This document shows, piece by piece, positions 25,283 to 35,000 of a DNA stretch of 61,210 nucleotides. The notes under the pieces are model-generated. The model was given only the letters and a program-made list of their open reading frames with translations. It made no database searches and was not told where the DNA came from. The number at the start of each line of letters is the position of its first letter. The stretch's first letter is position 1. Location of the stretch: NCBI GenBank assembly GCA_049516595.1, contig JBEKSY010000019.1:1-61210 (forward strand), written 5' to 3'. The position numbers were made by a program, and so were the translations under genes. The DNA comes from JBEKHT01 sp049516595. GTDB lineage: Bacteria > Chloroflexota > Anaerolineae > Anaerolineales > RBG-16-64-43.

Positions 25283-25427
25283 CGGGGAGGACCCCCAACC
25301 TGCCGTCCAATCCCTCCATGCCCGCTCCAAGATAGAACCAAAAAGTAGGGATCCCTTCGGCTTCTGGACCGTGGTCGGGCGCTTCCTCGCTGTCCCCCAT
25401 CGACCCCAGAAGTTCGACCGAGCTGCG

Positions 25428-27656
25428 TTAGCCCAGCCTTCGAAGGCCCCGCAACACCCGCTCGGGAGTGAGCGGGAAGTCGTCGAACCAGACTCCGGTC
25501 GCATCGTGAACCGCAGCGACCACCGCCCCAGCAAAAGGAAGGTAAGGCATCTCCCCCATTCCCCGAGCGCCCCAAGGTCCCAGGGGATCCGGGTATTCGA
25601 GGACGATGCTTTCCACCTTTTGAGGCACATCCACGGCCGTTGGAATCAGGTAGGTGGAGAGGTGAGGGGTCAGGACTTGGCCGTCCCGCGTCACGAAATT
25701 CTCGAGCAGGACATATCCCTGAGCCTGAACGACGGCCCCTTCGATCTGCCCTTCGACCATCTGCGGGTTGACTGCGTGACCCACGTCGTCGGCGCAGATC
25801 ACCTTCAGGATTCTGATCTGGCCCGTGTCCAGATCCACTTCCAAGTCGACGGCCTCTGCGACGTACCCGTAGGCGAAGTTCGGTTCCGATCTTCCGGTTT
25901 CCGGATCGTAAGGCGTGGTCCGGGGTGGCCGGTAGAGATAGGTCCCGACCGCGGGGCGGTCCTCGGCCTTCCACCGTTCCAGAGCCGCTTGCGCCGCTCC
26001 GCGAATTGCATTCCCCGACATGAAAGTCATCCGCGATGCCGAAGAAGAGCCCGCATCCTCGGTGCGGGCTGTGTCGGAAACAATCATGCGTATCTTGCCC
26101 ACGGGCAGTCCAAGGGCCTCTGCCGCCATTTGAGCCATGACGGTGTGGGCGCCCTGGCCCACCTCCGCTCCGGCCTGATGCACGACGGCTTCTTCAATTT
26201 GACTCCCGCCCCGCAGTTCCACCGTGGCGGAGGAACGCTCGGGTGCCCCGAACGAGAACCCTACATTCTTGAATCCGCAGGCGAAGCCTCGGCCACAGCG
26301 CAAATGCCGGCCGGGAGCGGACGAGGGCTGTTCGGTCGCGTCCCGAAACCACCCGGACGGAGTTTTCTTCCAACCCGCGCGTTCGGCGCAGGCCTGGGCG
26401 ACGCGGTCAATGCTGACCCCTTTGGGAAGGGGCGTTCCAACCGAAAGGAGCCCACCCTCGCGGATTAGGTTCCGCACGCGGAGTTCGACGGCATCCATGC
26501 CCAATCTCTCCGCGAGCTTGTTCATCTGCGACTCAGCGACGAACAGTGCTTGCGGGCCTCCAAATCCCCGGAAGGCTCCCCCCGGGATGTTGTTCGTGTA
26601 GACCGCGAAGGCATCCACCTTGACGCTTGGGATCTCGTAGGGACCGGTACACAACAAGGCGGCATTGCCCAAGACTTTGGTGGAGGTGTAGGCATAGGCA
26701 CCCCCATCCTGAACGATCTCTACCTCGGCCGCGACCACTTTCCCTTCCCGGCTGGCCCCCCAGCGAGTCCGGAAGTGGAAAATGTGGCGCTTGGGGTGGC
26801 CAATGATCGACTCTTCCCTTGACCAGACGATCTTCACGGGACGGGCGAGACCACGCTGCTGAAGGCGATAGACTGCCATAGCCAGAATGATCTGGACGGT
26901 CATGTCTTCTCGCCCCCCAAAGGCTCCACCGATCGCCGGGTAGATGACTCTCACCCGCTCTTTGGGCAGTCCCAGAGCATGAGCGACTTGCTCTTGATCC
27001 TCGTGGGTCCATTGGCCGGCGACCACGATGGTCAGCCTGCCCTCCTCATCCACATATCCGACCCCGGCCTCGGGCTGCAGAAAGGCATGCTCCTGCATGG
27101 GGGTATGGTATTCGCCTTGGACGACGATCTCCGCCCGGCCGAGATCGCCTTCCGCATCGCATTTGCGGATTCGATAATGGCAGAAGACATTTGTGCCCTT
27201 CTCCGGAAATAGGAGTGGACTGGATGGGCCCATCGCCTCCCGAGCATCGACCACGACCGGCAAGTCTTCGTAGTCAACCCGAATCAACGCCAGGGCGCGA
27301 GCCGCAATCGCCTCGCTTTCCGCGACCACCAGTGCGACCTTGTCCCCCACAAAGCGGACGCGCTCCGCACCGACCTTGCTGGATCCAGGGCCGCAGAGAA
27401 CCGGCTGGTCGGGCATGATCAGGCCGCACTCGTTGATGGGAACATCTTTGGCCGTCAGCACCGCCAGAACCCCGGGTAGGGCTTCGGCCTGGCGGGTATC
27501 CACGGCGCGGATCAGGGCGTGGGCTCGCCGCGCAAACAGGACCTTCATGAAGGCCTGGTTGGCCAGATTGAAATCGCCCGGGTACGGCGCCGCGCCTTTG
27601 ACCTTGGCGACGGCATCCACCCGGGGAATCGATGCGCCCACCACCCCTGCTGACAT
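25428..27656 (-). CDS. Molybdenum-binding subunit of a xanthine dehydrogenase-family hydroxylase
   Basis: 742-residue large subunit. Mo-cofactor motifs in order: VKGAAPYPGDFNLANQAFMK, FVGDKVALVVAESEAIAARA, AIGGAFGGREDMTVQ, NIPGGAFRGFGGPQALF, AGAEVGQGAHTVMAQMAAEA and GARGMGEMPYLPFAGAV, whose Glu matches the conserved catalytic base. Hydroxylases of this family oxidise purines or aldehydes with water. GGAGG sits 6 nt before the ATG, and the preceding small membrane-protein gene ends only 3 nt upstream. Its partners are the FAD/2Fe-2S fusion at 28514-29941. Substrate cannot be read from sequence; hypoxanthine or xanthine fits the neighbouring deaminases. Confidence 0.92.
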   Translation of the reverse strand: MSAGVVGASIPRVDAVAKVKGAAPYPGDFNLANQAFMKVLFARRAHALIRAVDTRQAEALPGVLAVLTAKDVPINECGLIMPDQPVLCGPGSSKVGAERVRFVGDKVALVVAESEAIAARALALIRVDYEDLPVVVDAREAMGPSSPLLFPEKGTNVFCHYRIRKCDAEGDLGRAEIVVQGEYHTPMQEHAFLQPEAGVGYVDEEGRLTIVVAGQWTHEDQEQVAHALGLPKERVRVIYPAIGGAFGGREDMTVQIILAMAVYRLQQRGLARPVKIVWSREESIIGHPKRHIFHFRTRWGASREGKVVAAEVEIVQDGGAYAYTSTKVLGNAALLCTGPYEIPSVKVDAFAVYTNNIPGGAFRGFGGPQALFVAESQMNKLAERLGMDAVELRVRNLIREGGLLSVGTPLPKGVSIDRVAQACAERAGWKKTPSGWFRDATEQPSSAPGRHLRCGRGFACGFKNVGFSFGAPERSSATVELRGGSQIEEAVVHQAGAEVGQGAHTVMAQMAAEALGLPVGKIRMIVSDTARTEDAGSSSASRMTFMSGNAIRGAAQAALERWKAEDRPAVGTYLYRPPRTTPYDPETGRSEPNFAYGYVAEAVDLEVDLDTGQIRILKVICADDVGHAVNPQMVEGQIEGAVVQAQGYVLLENFVTRDGQVLTPHLSTYLIPTAVDVPQKVESIVLEYPDPLGPWGARGMGEMPYLPFAGAVVAAVHDATGVWFDDFPLTPERVLRGLRRLG

Positions 27657-27659
27657 CGC

Positions 27660-28022
27660 CTACCTCCGCTCCTTGGGCATGCGCAGGCGCGTAGCAGGGG
27701 CGTCGTGTTCGCCCGGCCTCACCGGGCTGGCCAGACCATACAGGACGGTGAAAAGTGCACCGCCAATTAGCATCGCCACCAATCCCACCGCGAGTTTAAA
27801 GGCCAAAAAGGGCGCAGCTGGCGGCCAAGCCAGCTCGGGCGGAAGGCTCACCCAGTTCTGAACCTTGTTCGCCTCAATCATCAGGTTGGCACCGATGTAC
27901 CCCCCCACCGCGAGGGCGATGCCGACGAGCAGCGCGAATACACCCCCCCACAAGTCCTTGGATTCCTGGGTTTTCCTCTCTGCCTCCTTCGAAGACAACT
28001 GATATCGACCGGGTGATCTCAT
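27660..28022 (-). CDS. Small two-helix membrane protein, paralogue A
   Basis: 120 residues: a charged N-terminus, helix 1 at about 25-48 (GGVFALLVGIALAVGGYIGA), a periplasmic-type loop with NKVQNWVSLPPELAWPPAAP, helix 2 at about 73-96 (AVGLVAMLIGGALFTVLYGL), and a basic C-terminal tail. It is clearly related to the next gene upstream (28158-28517) over the loop and second helix. I do not recognise the family. Its location between the FAD/Fe-S and Mo subunit genes, 3 nt from the latter, suggests it anchors or serves the hydroxylase at the membrane, which is inference. Confidence 0.75.
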   Translation of the reverse strand: MRSPGRYQLSSKEAERKTQESKDLWGGVFALLVGIALAVGGYIGANLMIEANKVQNWVSLPPELAWPPAAPFLAFKLAVGLVAMLIGGALFTVLYGLASPVRPGEHDAPATRLRMPKERR

Positions 28023-28157
28023 GGCTATTCTTGGTCCTCCCTGGGTTCTCTAGTCAAGGGGCCCCCATGTCCTGCAACGGAGGCCGGCCTCTTACAAGAC
28101 CTCACAACGGATTGAAAGGCGCAGCACGTCTCTCCCGCCTCTTCTGGTTGAGTTGTC

Positions 28158-28517
28158 CTATCTCCAAGGACGGATCCGTCGCCTCCGCTTGGTGAGTGGT
28201 GGCGCATCGTATTTGCCCGGCCTCATCGGGGCGATCAGCGAATACAAAGCGGAGAAGAGGGCCAGGGCAAAAAGCATTACGATGGCTGCAACAACGACTT
28301 TGAAAACCAGATAGGGCGCGATCGGCGGCCAAGCAACCTGCGGAGGCAAATAGACCCAGTGGTTCACCTGGTTGGCCTGCAAAAACCATTCCGCCACGAG
28401 GAATCCGATCGCCGGCAGCCCCACCACGAGCACGCAGCCGATCCCAATCCAGATTGGATGGGGCGGCTTCCTACGAGTCCGCTCTTCCGGAAGGTGAATA
28501 TGATAGGTTCCGGTCAT
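28158..28517 (-). CDS. Small two-helix membrane protein, paralogue B
   Basis: 119 residues: basic N-terminus, helix 1 at about 22-46 (IWIGIGCVLVVGLPAIGFLV), loop QANQVNHWVYLPPQVAWPPI, helix 2 at about 70-95 (FKVVVAAIVMLFALALFSAL), then a short tail ending in RRRRIRPWR. Its ATG overlaps the stop of the FAD/2Fe-2S gene (ATGA), so it is translationally coupled to a hydroxylase subunit. The shared loop pattern (NxVxxWVxLPPxxAWPPxAP) with paralogue A is conserved while the termini differ, consistent with a selected interaction surface. The family is unknown to me. Confidence 0.75.
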   Translation of the reverse strand: MTGTYHIHLPEERTRRKPPHPIWIGIGCVLVVGLPAIGFLVAEWFLQANQVNHWVYLPPQVAWPPIAPYLVFKVVVAAIVMLFALALFSALYSLIAPMRPGKYDAPPLTKRRRRIRPWR

Positions 28518-29941
28518 CCCCCGCCTCCGGCCAACTCGGCAGCCCGCTCAACGGCATCCAGGATTTTATAGTAGCCCGTGCATCGGCAGAGATTCCCGGC
28601 GAGGGCCCAAGCCGCCTGCCCCCGATCCGGATGAGGAATCTCCTCAAGCAACTTGACTGTGGACATTACGAAGCCCGGGGTGCAGTAGCCGCATTGGACC
28701 GCACCCTTTTCCACAAAGGCTCTTTGAACGGCGTGCAGGTCTTCCCCTCGCGATAGACCCTCGACCGTGACCACCTCAGCCCCGTGAGCCCTGGCAGCCG
28801 GGATCATGCAGGCCATGACCGCCACCCCGTCGAGAAACACGGTACACGCTCCGCACTCCCCCTCGGCGCATCCTTCCTTCGTTCCGGTCAGCCCGAGATC
28901 TTCACGCAGAAACCGCAGCAGGGTCTTCTCCATGCCCCCTTGGACCCGGTAGTCGATCCCGTTTACCCGTGTGGCGATGAGGTCCCCTTTCCGGTGGCTC
29001 ACCGCTTGTGGCAGCCTCCCCCCCATGGGGTGGGACGATCCCCACAACAGAGGGGCGGGTTCGGGAAAACCGGCCCGCTCCTCCCCTCGGGCAATCTGCT
29101 GAAGCAGCCGCCCCAGGCCAATCCGGACCATGTGCCGGCGGTACTCTGCGCCGGCTCGGACGTCTGAGATCGGGCGGGCCTCAGCCGCAGCTCGGCGGGC
29201 CGCCTCCGCCACGGTGGAGGGATCGAGCCGGCGCCCCAAGAGCACGTCCTCGGCCTCTCGGGCATGAATGATCGTTGGGGCGACTGCCCCGAGGGTGATG
29301 GCCGCCCCGTCGACCCGGCCTTCGGGATCAAGATCAAGCACCGCTGCTACACTCACCAGGGCGACGGCCTGAGCCGCTCGAAGCGCGTGCTTGTAGAACC
29401 CCCCTGTCTGCGTTGCGGTCAGCGCGGGAAAGGCTACCTCGCTCAGGAATTCGGAGGGAACCATGACGGTCCGTCGGACTCCCTGATAGAAACTCTCGAG
29501 TGGGACAACCCGCTCGCCGCCCCGCGAAAGGAGTTTGACCTGCGCGCCCAGGGCCATCAGAGAGGGGATCGTATCGTTCGCCGGCGAGGCCGTGATCAGG
29601 TTTCCGACAACGGTCCCCCGGTTGCGGATCTGGGCCGCCCCCACCTCCCAGCAAGCCCGCGCCAGAGGGAAGGCCTTCTGGCGAACCAACGGAGAGGCGA
29701 CACAGTCATTGTGAGTGACCAGGGGCCCGAGGTGAATCCAGCCTTGGCGGTCCTGCTGGATCTCGCGGAGACCCTTGATCCGGGAAACATCAACCAGGAC
29801 TTCGATGCCGGAGCGGACGCCTCGCTCGATCTCCAGAAGGAGGTCCGTGGCACCGGCGACAATTCGAGCCCGGTCCGCCCGAGTCGCGAGAATCTCGAGC
29901 ACCTCGGCCACTTCGCTGGCGCTGTAGTACTCACTCCACAT
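28514..29941 (-). CDS. Fused FAD-binding and [2Fe-2S] subunit of a Mo hydroxylase
   Basis: 475 residues. The N-terminal about 290 residues are a CO-dehydrogenase medium-chain-like FAD domain (IVAGATDLLLEIERG, QIRNRGTVVGNLITASPAND, GGFYKHALRAAQAVALVSVA). The C-terminal about 160 residues are a two-cluster ferredoxin domain, with GCAEGECGACTVFLDGVAVMAC binding the plant-type cluster (shown as GCAEGECGACTV) and QCGYCTPG plus CRCTGYYKI for the second. This order, FAD then Fe-S, is the reverse of eukaryotic xanthine dehydrogenase. The ATG at 29941 has GGAG 8 nt upstream; a longer frame from 30001 is not supported. It is coupled by ATGA to the small membrane protein downstream. Confidence 0.9.
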   Translation of the reverse strand: MWSEYYSASEVAEVLEILATRADRARIVAGATDLLLEIERGVRSGIEVLVDVSRIKGLREIQQDRQGWIHLGPLVTHNDCVASPLVRQKAFPLARACWEVGAAQIRNRGTVVGNLITASPANDTIPSLMALGAQVKLLSRGGERVVPLESFYQGVRRTVMVPSEFLSEVAFPALTATQTGGFYKHALRAAQAVALVSVAAVLDLDPEGRVDGAAITLGAVAPTIIHAREAEDVLLGRRLDPSTVAEAARRAAAEARPISDVRAGAEYRRHMVRIGLGRLLQQIARGEERAGFPEPAPLLWGSSHPMGGRLPQAVSHRKGDLIATRVNGIDYRVQGGMEKTLLRFLREDLGLTGTKEGCAEGECGACTVFLDGVAVMACMIPAARAHGAEVVTVEGLSRGEDLHAVQRAFVEKGAVQCGYCTPGFVMSTVKLLEEIPHPDRGQAAWALAGNLCRCTGYYKILDAVERAAELAGGGG

Positions 29942-30341
29942 GATCGTCTCCGCCAACGGCCCGCCCCGAGAGACGGGGGACAATCTGAGCTGGAAGGACA
30001 TCCCCCTGCCCCGGGATTTTATCCCACCGGGCCGGGTCTGAGGGGACCCTCCCTACCGGTAAGGGAGAATCACACTCCAGCAAGAAACCTTGCCTCAGGC
30101 CCATTTGCGGCACCTTATCCGTGACGGACTACGGAAACTCCCCTTACCTGCGCCTCGCATCCAGCCGGGGTTGCCGGTGAATCCTCAGGCGCGGCGGCCA
30201 CGGACACCCAGGGAGGACTCTCGAAATGACCTCGAGGTTAGACGGTCCTCGCCGGTGTAGCTTCCTCTCGGGCTGGGGCAGCCGCCTCGCTCATGCGGGA
30301 AAGATCGTCTTGGTCGCGCGGCAGGAGGCCTCCCCCCGGCG
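29942..30341. other. 400-bp gap inside the Mo hydroxylase run
   Basis: It splits the run into an upstream group (xdhC and earlier) and a downstream group (FAD/Fe-S fusion onward). No gene is supported. It contains an inverted repeat GGGAT-TTT-ATCCC at 30013-30025, whose minus strand offers a TAAAAT -10-like box 75 bp before the FAD/Fe-S start, so a separate promoter or operator here is plausible. Confidence 0.4.
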
Positions 30342-31202
30342 CTAAGAGTTGACATCTCCAGATGGTCCGGCCGCATGAGACATCGGTCGGGAACTTCCAC
30401 CGCGACGCTCGGCGATGATCTCAGCCAGAATGCTGACTGCGATTTCCTCTGGGGTCTCCGCATTCAACTCCAGCCCCATGGGCGAATGGACCCGGGCGAT
30501 TGCCTCCGGCGGCAGCCCACGGGCCTCGAGCTCCTTTGCGGCAGTCACCCAACGCCTTTGAGACCCGATCACCCCAACGTAGGCGGCGGGCTTGCCGAGA
30601 AGAGTGGGCAACCCTTCCACGTCAATGGCAACTCCTCGAGTTGTGAGCACGATGTAGGTTTGTTCCCCGATCTCGACCCGCTTGGCTAGATCGGCCATTG
30701 GACCCAGCAGGTATTCGTCGGCACCGGGCACCGCTTTTGGGCTGCAATACTCGGCCCGATCATCCGATAGCACCACCCGGAATCCGAGGAACTTCCCCAG
30801 TTGCACGACGGCCCGCCCCACATGACCGCCGCCAATCACCACGAGAGTCGGAGGGGGTTGAATTGGCTCCACAAAGACCTCCGCCTGACCACCGCAAACG
30901 CCTGGATCCCCCGAGGCAGGGTCGGTGAGCGCGTAGTGGAGGATTCTGGGATCGCCGAGCTTCAGCGACTCCAGCGCCTCGGCCAGGACACGGCGCTCCA
31001 TTTCCCCGCCGCCCACGGTCCCCAAAATGCGGCCGTCCGGATAGACCAGCATCTTGGCCCCGGGATGGCGCGGCACAGAGCCCTGCACGCGAACGACAGT
31101 CGCCAGCGCCACTCGTTGCCCAGTCCGCTGCGCCTCCAGAATGGCCTGGAGTAACTGCGTGACGTCGGACCCCGATTCCCTAGTCGCTGCTCCGAGTAAC
31201 AC
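30342..31202 (-). CDS. xdhC: XdhC/CoxI-family molybdenum hydroxylase maturation factor
   Basis: 286 residues. The N-terminal XdhC_CoxI domain shows LATVVRVQGSVPRHPGAKML, ILGTVGGGEMERRVL and GDPGVCGGQAEVFVEPI. A Rossmann domain follows (LVVIGGGHVGRAVVQLGKFL, RAEYCSPKAVPGADEY, YVGVIGSQRRW, RVHSPMGLELNAETPEEIAV). XdhC proteins bind sulphurated Mo cofactor and insert it into xanthine dehydrogenases. The start is a GTG at 31202 that overlaps the upstream membrane-protein gene by 23 nt. It stands between the two hydroxylase gene sets and could serve both. Confidence 0.93.
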   Translation of the reverse strand: MLLGAATRESGSDVTQLLQAILEAQRTGQRVALATVVRVQGSVPRHPGAKMLVYPDGRILGTVGGGEMERRVLAEALESLKLGDPRILHYALTDPASGDPGVCGGQAEVFVEPIQPPPTLVVIGGGHVGRAVVQLGKFLGFRVVLSDDRAEYCSPKAVPGADEYLLGPMADLAKRVEIGEQTYIVLTTRGVAIDVEGLPTLLGKPAAYVGVIGSQRRWVTAAKELEARGLPPEAIARVHSPMGLELNAETPEEIAVSILAEIIAERRGGSSRPMSHAAGPSGDVNS

Positions 31203-32070
31203 CTACTCCCTCTCGGTTGAAGGCTGGGCCCATCCTGCCGAATACTGCGGCCCGCAGGAAATGATAGAGAAGCCAACACTCGATGGCAAACGGCGGAAAG
31301 CCCAGAAACCCGAGCACGGGCATCTCGAAGAGTCGGACTTCGTGAAGGATGGGCCCAAGGTAGTGCCACTTGGCACCCGCCCAGTAGTTCCAGAACTCCC
31401 ACAGCAAGCCGCAAATCAACCCGGCCAGCAGCAGACGGTAGGTTCGGCCTCTCTTTCCCTGTTCCCATTCCGCAACCAGGGAGGGTAAGCCCCAGTGGTA
31501 GTGAATGGGCTCCAGAAAGAGGATGAATCCCAGCCAGACAAAGCCAAAAAGGTACGGTGCCAGATCGGAGTGGATCAACGGAGGCGAAAGAAGGGGCGGT
31601 ACGGTCAGGAAGGCCAGACCCACGATCGAGGCCGCCCCCAATAGCCTCGGTTGGACCGTAAGTTTTCGGTGCATGACCTCGAAGACTCCAAAGCTCTCCA
31701 ACAGGTCCTGCGTGACGAAGACCGCCGGAAAGATGGTCCCAAAGGACCAAAAGAAGGAAAAGGTACGCAGAACTTCTTGAGTTGGAACCCCCACATAGTA
31801 CCAATTGCGCAGGCGCAGGTTGTAGAGCTCGAAAACTAGCCAACCGAGATCCGAGAAGACGAACATTGCCACGGCTTCGGGAAACCGCCGCGAGAGCAAA
31901 GACTCGCCGCGTCGCAATCTCACCAGCGCGTCGACGAAGAGAATGTACAGCGTCCAGATGACAGGGGTGAACCAAGTCGTCAGGGGCTCGACGCGCAAGA
32001 AGAGCCCCAATTCGGAAAGTCCGATGCCCACCAAGCCGACCCAACCGTACCAGGAAAGCCGTCGCCTCAT
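31180..32070 (-). CDS. Polytopic membrane protein of unknown function
   Basis: 296 residues with about seven or eight hydrophobic helices. Recognisable stretches are WYGWVGLVGIGLSELGLFL, a Trp/Tyr-rich FSDLGWLVFELYNLRLRNWY, EPIHYHWGLPSLVAEWEQG, and a C-terminal LLWEFWNYWAGAKWHYLGPI with FEMPVLGFLGFPPFAIECW. The conserved-looking His, Glu and Trp residues inside or at the ends of helices could bind a quinone, haem or lipid, but no known family is recognised. Its ATG overlaps the stop of the Fe-S/Mo fusion (ATGA), and its own end overlaps xdhC, so it is embedded in the hydroxylase operon. Confidence 0.75.
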   Translation of the reverse strand: MRRRLSWYGWVGLVGIGLSELGLFLRVEPLTTWFTPVIWTLYILFVDALVRLRRGESLLSRRFPEAVAMFVFSDLGWLVFELYNLRLRNWYYVGVPTQEVLRTFSFFWSFGTIFPAVFVTQDLLESFGVFEVMHRKLTVQPRLLGAASIVGLAFLTVPPLLSPPLIHSDLAPYLFGFVWLGFILFLEPIHYHWGLPSLVAEWEQGKRGRTYRLLLAGLICGLLWEFWNYWAGAKWHYLGPILHEVRLFEMPVLGFLGFPPFAIECWLLYHFLRAAVFGRMGPAFNREGVGVTRSSD

Positions 32071-35000
32071 CGCCCGTCGTCTCCCAAGGACTCCCTGCCC
32101 AGTGGTGCTTTCGGGTCACTCGGGGGAATCGCCTGCCCCCGCCTCATGGCCCGCCAAACCCGTTCCGGCGTGGCTGGAATCTCATCGATCCAAATCCCCG
32201 TGGCGTCATGAATTGCATTGACCACCGCGGGGGCAACCCCATCCATAGGGATTTCGGCAACTGCCTTGACTCCGAAGGAATGGCTGGGCTCGAATGTCTC
32301 CACGAAAATGGTCGTGAGATCGGGCATCTCGTTCGCCGCGAAGATGTGATAATCCCGCAGGTCCTTGGCCAGCGACCTGCCGCGCTCGTCGTAGCGCATC
32401 TCTTCGCATACGGCATAGCCGAGGGCCTGAGTCATTCCTCCTTCCACTTGACCGGAGGCCGTGAGAGGATTGACGATGACTCCCGAGTCAACCGCCATGA
32501 CGAGCCTCTGCACCCTCACCTCCCCCGTCTGCTCGTCGACAGCGACTTCGGCGAATTGGGCGGCGAAGGGGGGCGGAGAAACCGGCGACATGTAGGAGGC
32601 GACCGCCATGATCTGGCGCTGGTTGGTATGGTGCAGTGAACGCAAAGCGATCTCCGCCAGCGATACGCTCCGGCCATCCGGCGAAAAGACCTTCCCCTCG
32701 GCTAGTCGCAACGATCCGGGGTCCAGCAAGTTCGCCCCCGCGAACAGTTCTGCCGCCACGTCGCGAATCTGGCGCCTCACCTCCTGCGCGGCCCGGACCA
32801 CCGCCTCCCCGGAGATGTACGTCGTGGAGGAAGCGTAGGCCCCTTTGTCGAACGGGGTAAAGTCGGTGTCGGACGAATAGACGATCACATCCTCAAGCGG
32901 ACAGCCCAAAACCTCAGCGGCCATTTGCGCCAGAACCGTGTCTGATCCGGTCCCCAAGTCCGTGGCGCCCACCAGGAGATTGAAGGAGCCATCATCATTG
33001 ATCTTCAGGGAGGCCGCACCCATATCCAGATATGGGATGGCGGTGCCTTGCATTACCAGAGCGCACCCGACGCCTCGCCGGAGTTGTGACTGGGCCTTGC
33101 TCTGATGCCAGTCAGCATTTCCTCGCTTGGCCTTCCAATCTATCGCCTTCGCTCCTTCCCGCGCGCATTCCTCCAGGCCGCAGGTTTGGATGTATTCCGG
33201 CTTGGGCTCGCGGCCTTCCGACCACGCCCGGGAAAACGGCTGGAGTTCTCCCGCTTTTAGCGCGTTCTTCAGACGAAACTGAATCGGGTCCATCGACAGG
33301 GCCGAAGCCACCCGTTCCATGTGAGCTTCGACTGCGAAGAAGCCCTGCGGTACACCATAGCCGCGAAAAGCACCGGCCGGAGGCGTATTGGTGTAGACGA
33401 CATCAGCTCGGAAGTGAATGTTCGGCGATTCCCGGTAAGGCCCGTCGCCAACGTAGAGCGCCATAGCCTTCTGACCGGTGTTTCCCGTCACGGTCAAGGC
33501 ATGGGCGCCATTGGCACCCGTGTCGGAGAGGACGTACATCTCGTTGGCCGTGATCGTCCCATCCCGCTTGACACCGGTCTTCATTTGGATTCGCATCGGG
33601 TGGCGCGATCGGGCCGAGGTCAACTCCTCCACCCGGCTGTACTCGAAGCGGACCGGCCGACCGGTGGCGATCGTGAGATGGGCGGCCACATCCTCGACCA
33701 GAACCTCCTGTTTGCCTCCGAACCCTCCGCCGATGCGAGGTTTGATGACCCGCAGGCGTTTCGGGGGAAGGCCGAGGAGGGGAGCCAGGATCCGGCGCGC
33801 GTGGAAGGGAACCTGCGTGGAAGTGCGAACAACCAAGCGATCGTCCTCGTCCCAGTAGGAGATCACCACATGAGGTTCGATCGAAGTCTGCTGAACCTTA
33901 GGGACGATGTACTCCCCCTCGACGATCAGATCGGCCTCACGGAATCCGCGCTGAACGTCGCCGATGGGGATGTCCAGATGGGCTGCCAGGTTCCGAGCGG
34001 GATCCGATTCGCCGAAGGGGACGTAGTCTGGCTCGTCATGGATCCGGGTCGCACCCGCTTCCATCGCTTCCCTTGGATCCAGAATGGCCGGAAGCTCTTC
34101 ATACTCCACCTCGATCAGGCCCAGCGCCCGCTCCGCGATCTCCTCTGTTTCTGCCGCGACGAAGGCCACCCGATCCCCAACAAACCGAACCTTCGAGTCA
34201 AGCGAAAAGCAGTCCAGTGGCCCCGGAATCGGATCCGATTGCCCGGCGGTCGAGTAAACCACCCGAGGAACATCCCTGAAGGTGAGGACGGCGGCGACCC
34301 CGGGGAGCGCGCGAGCCCGGGAAGCGTCGATGCGAAGGATGCGCGCATGGGCCATGGGGCTGTGTAACACCTTCGCGATGAGGAGGCCGCGCATCTCCAT
34401 GTCGTCGGTGAACGCCGGTTTACCCTGGACCAACTTGACGGCGTCTACCTTGGCCTCGGGTTTCCCCACTGTCTGGTAGCCTGCGGCCTGAGGTGCGACT
34501 CGCAGGGCAGGCATCGTGCGGGTTTGGGTCACCAGTTCCGGAGGCACCTCACCCGCAGGAGAGGCTGCCCCAGGTTCAAGCCCAGCCTCCGGCCGGCCTC
34601 CCCATTCCACGGGAATGGGGGGTGACGCAAGAGGGGCAAGTGCCTCCCCGCGCATCCGTGCCGCCGCTCTTTGCACCGCCTCGATGGGTTTCACATAGCC
34701 TGTGCAGCGGCACAGGACCCCAGCCAGCGCCTCGCGGATCTCGTCCTCACTCACGACTGGAGGTCGGGCAAGTCTTCCGTATCCCTTCTGGTCCAGCAGG
34801 CTCTTGGCCGCCAGGAGCATTGCCGGGGTGCAATAACCGCACTGAATCGCTCCCACTTCGACAAAGGCTTCTTGCAACGGATGCAAGCCGCTCGTGGTCT
34901 TCCAGCCCTGCTGCGAAACCGAACCAAGGCCCTCCGCCGTGAGGAGGCGCCTTCCACTGGCCTGCACTGCCAGAAGGGAGCACGAATTGATGACCTTTCC

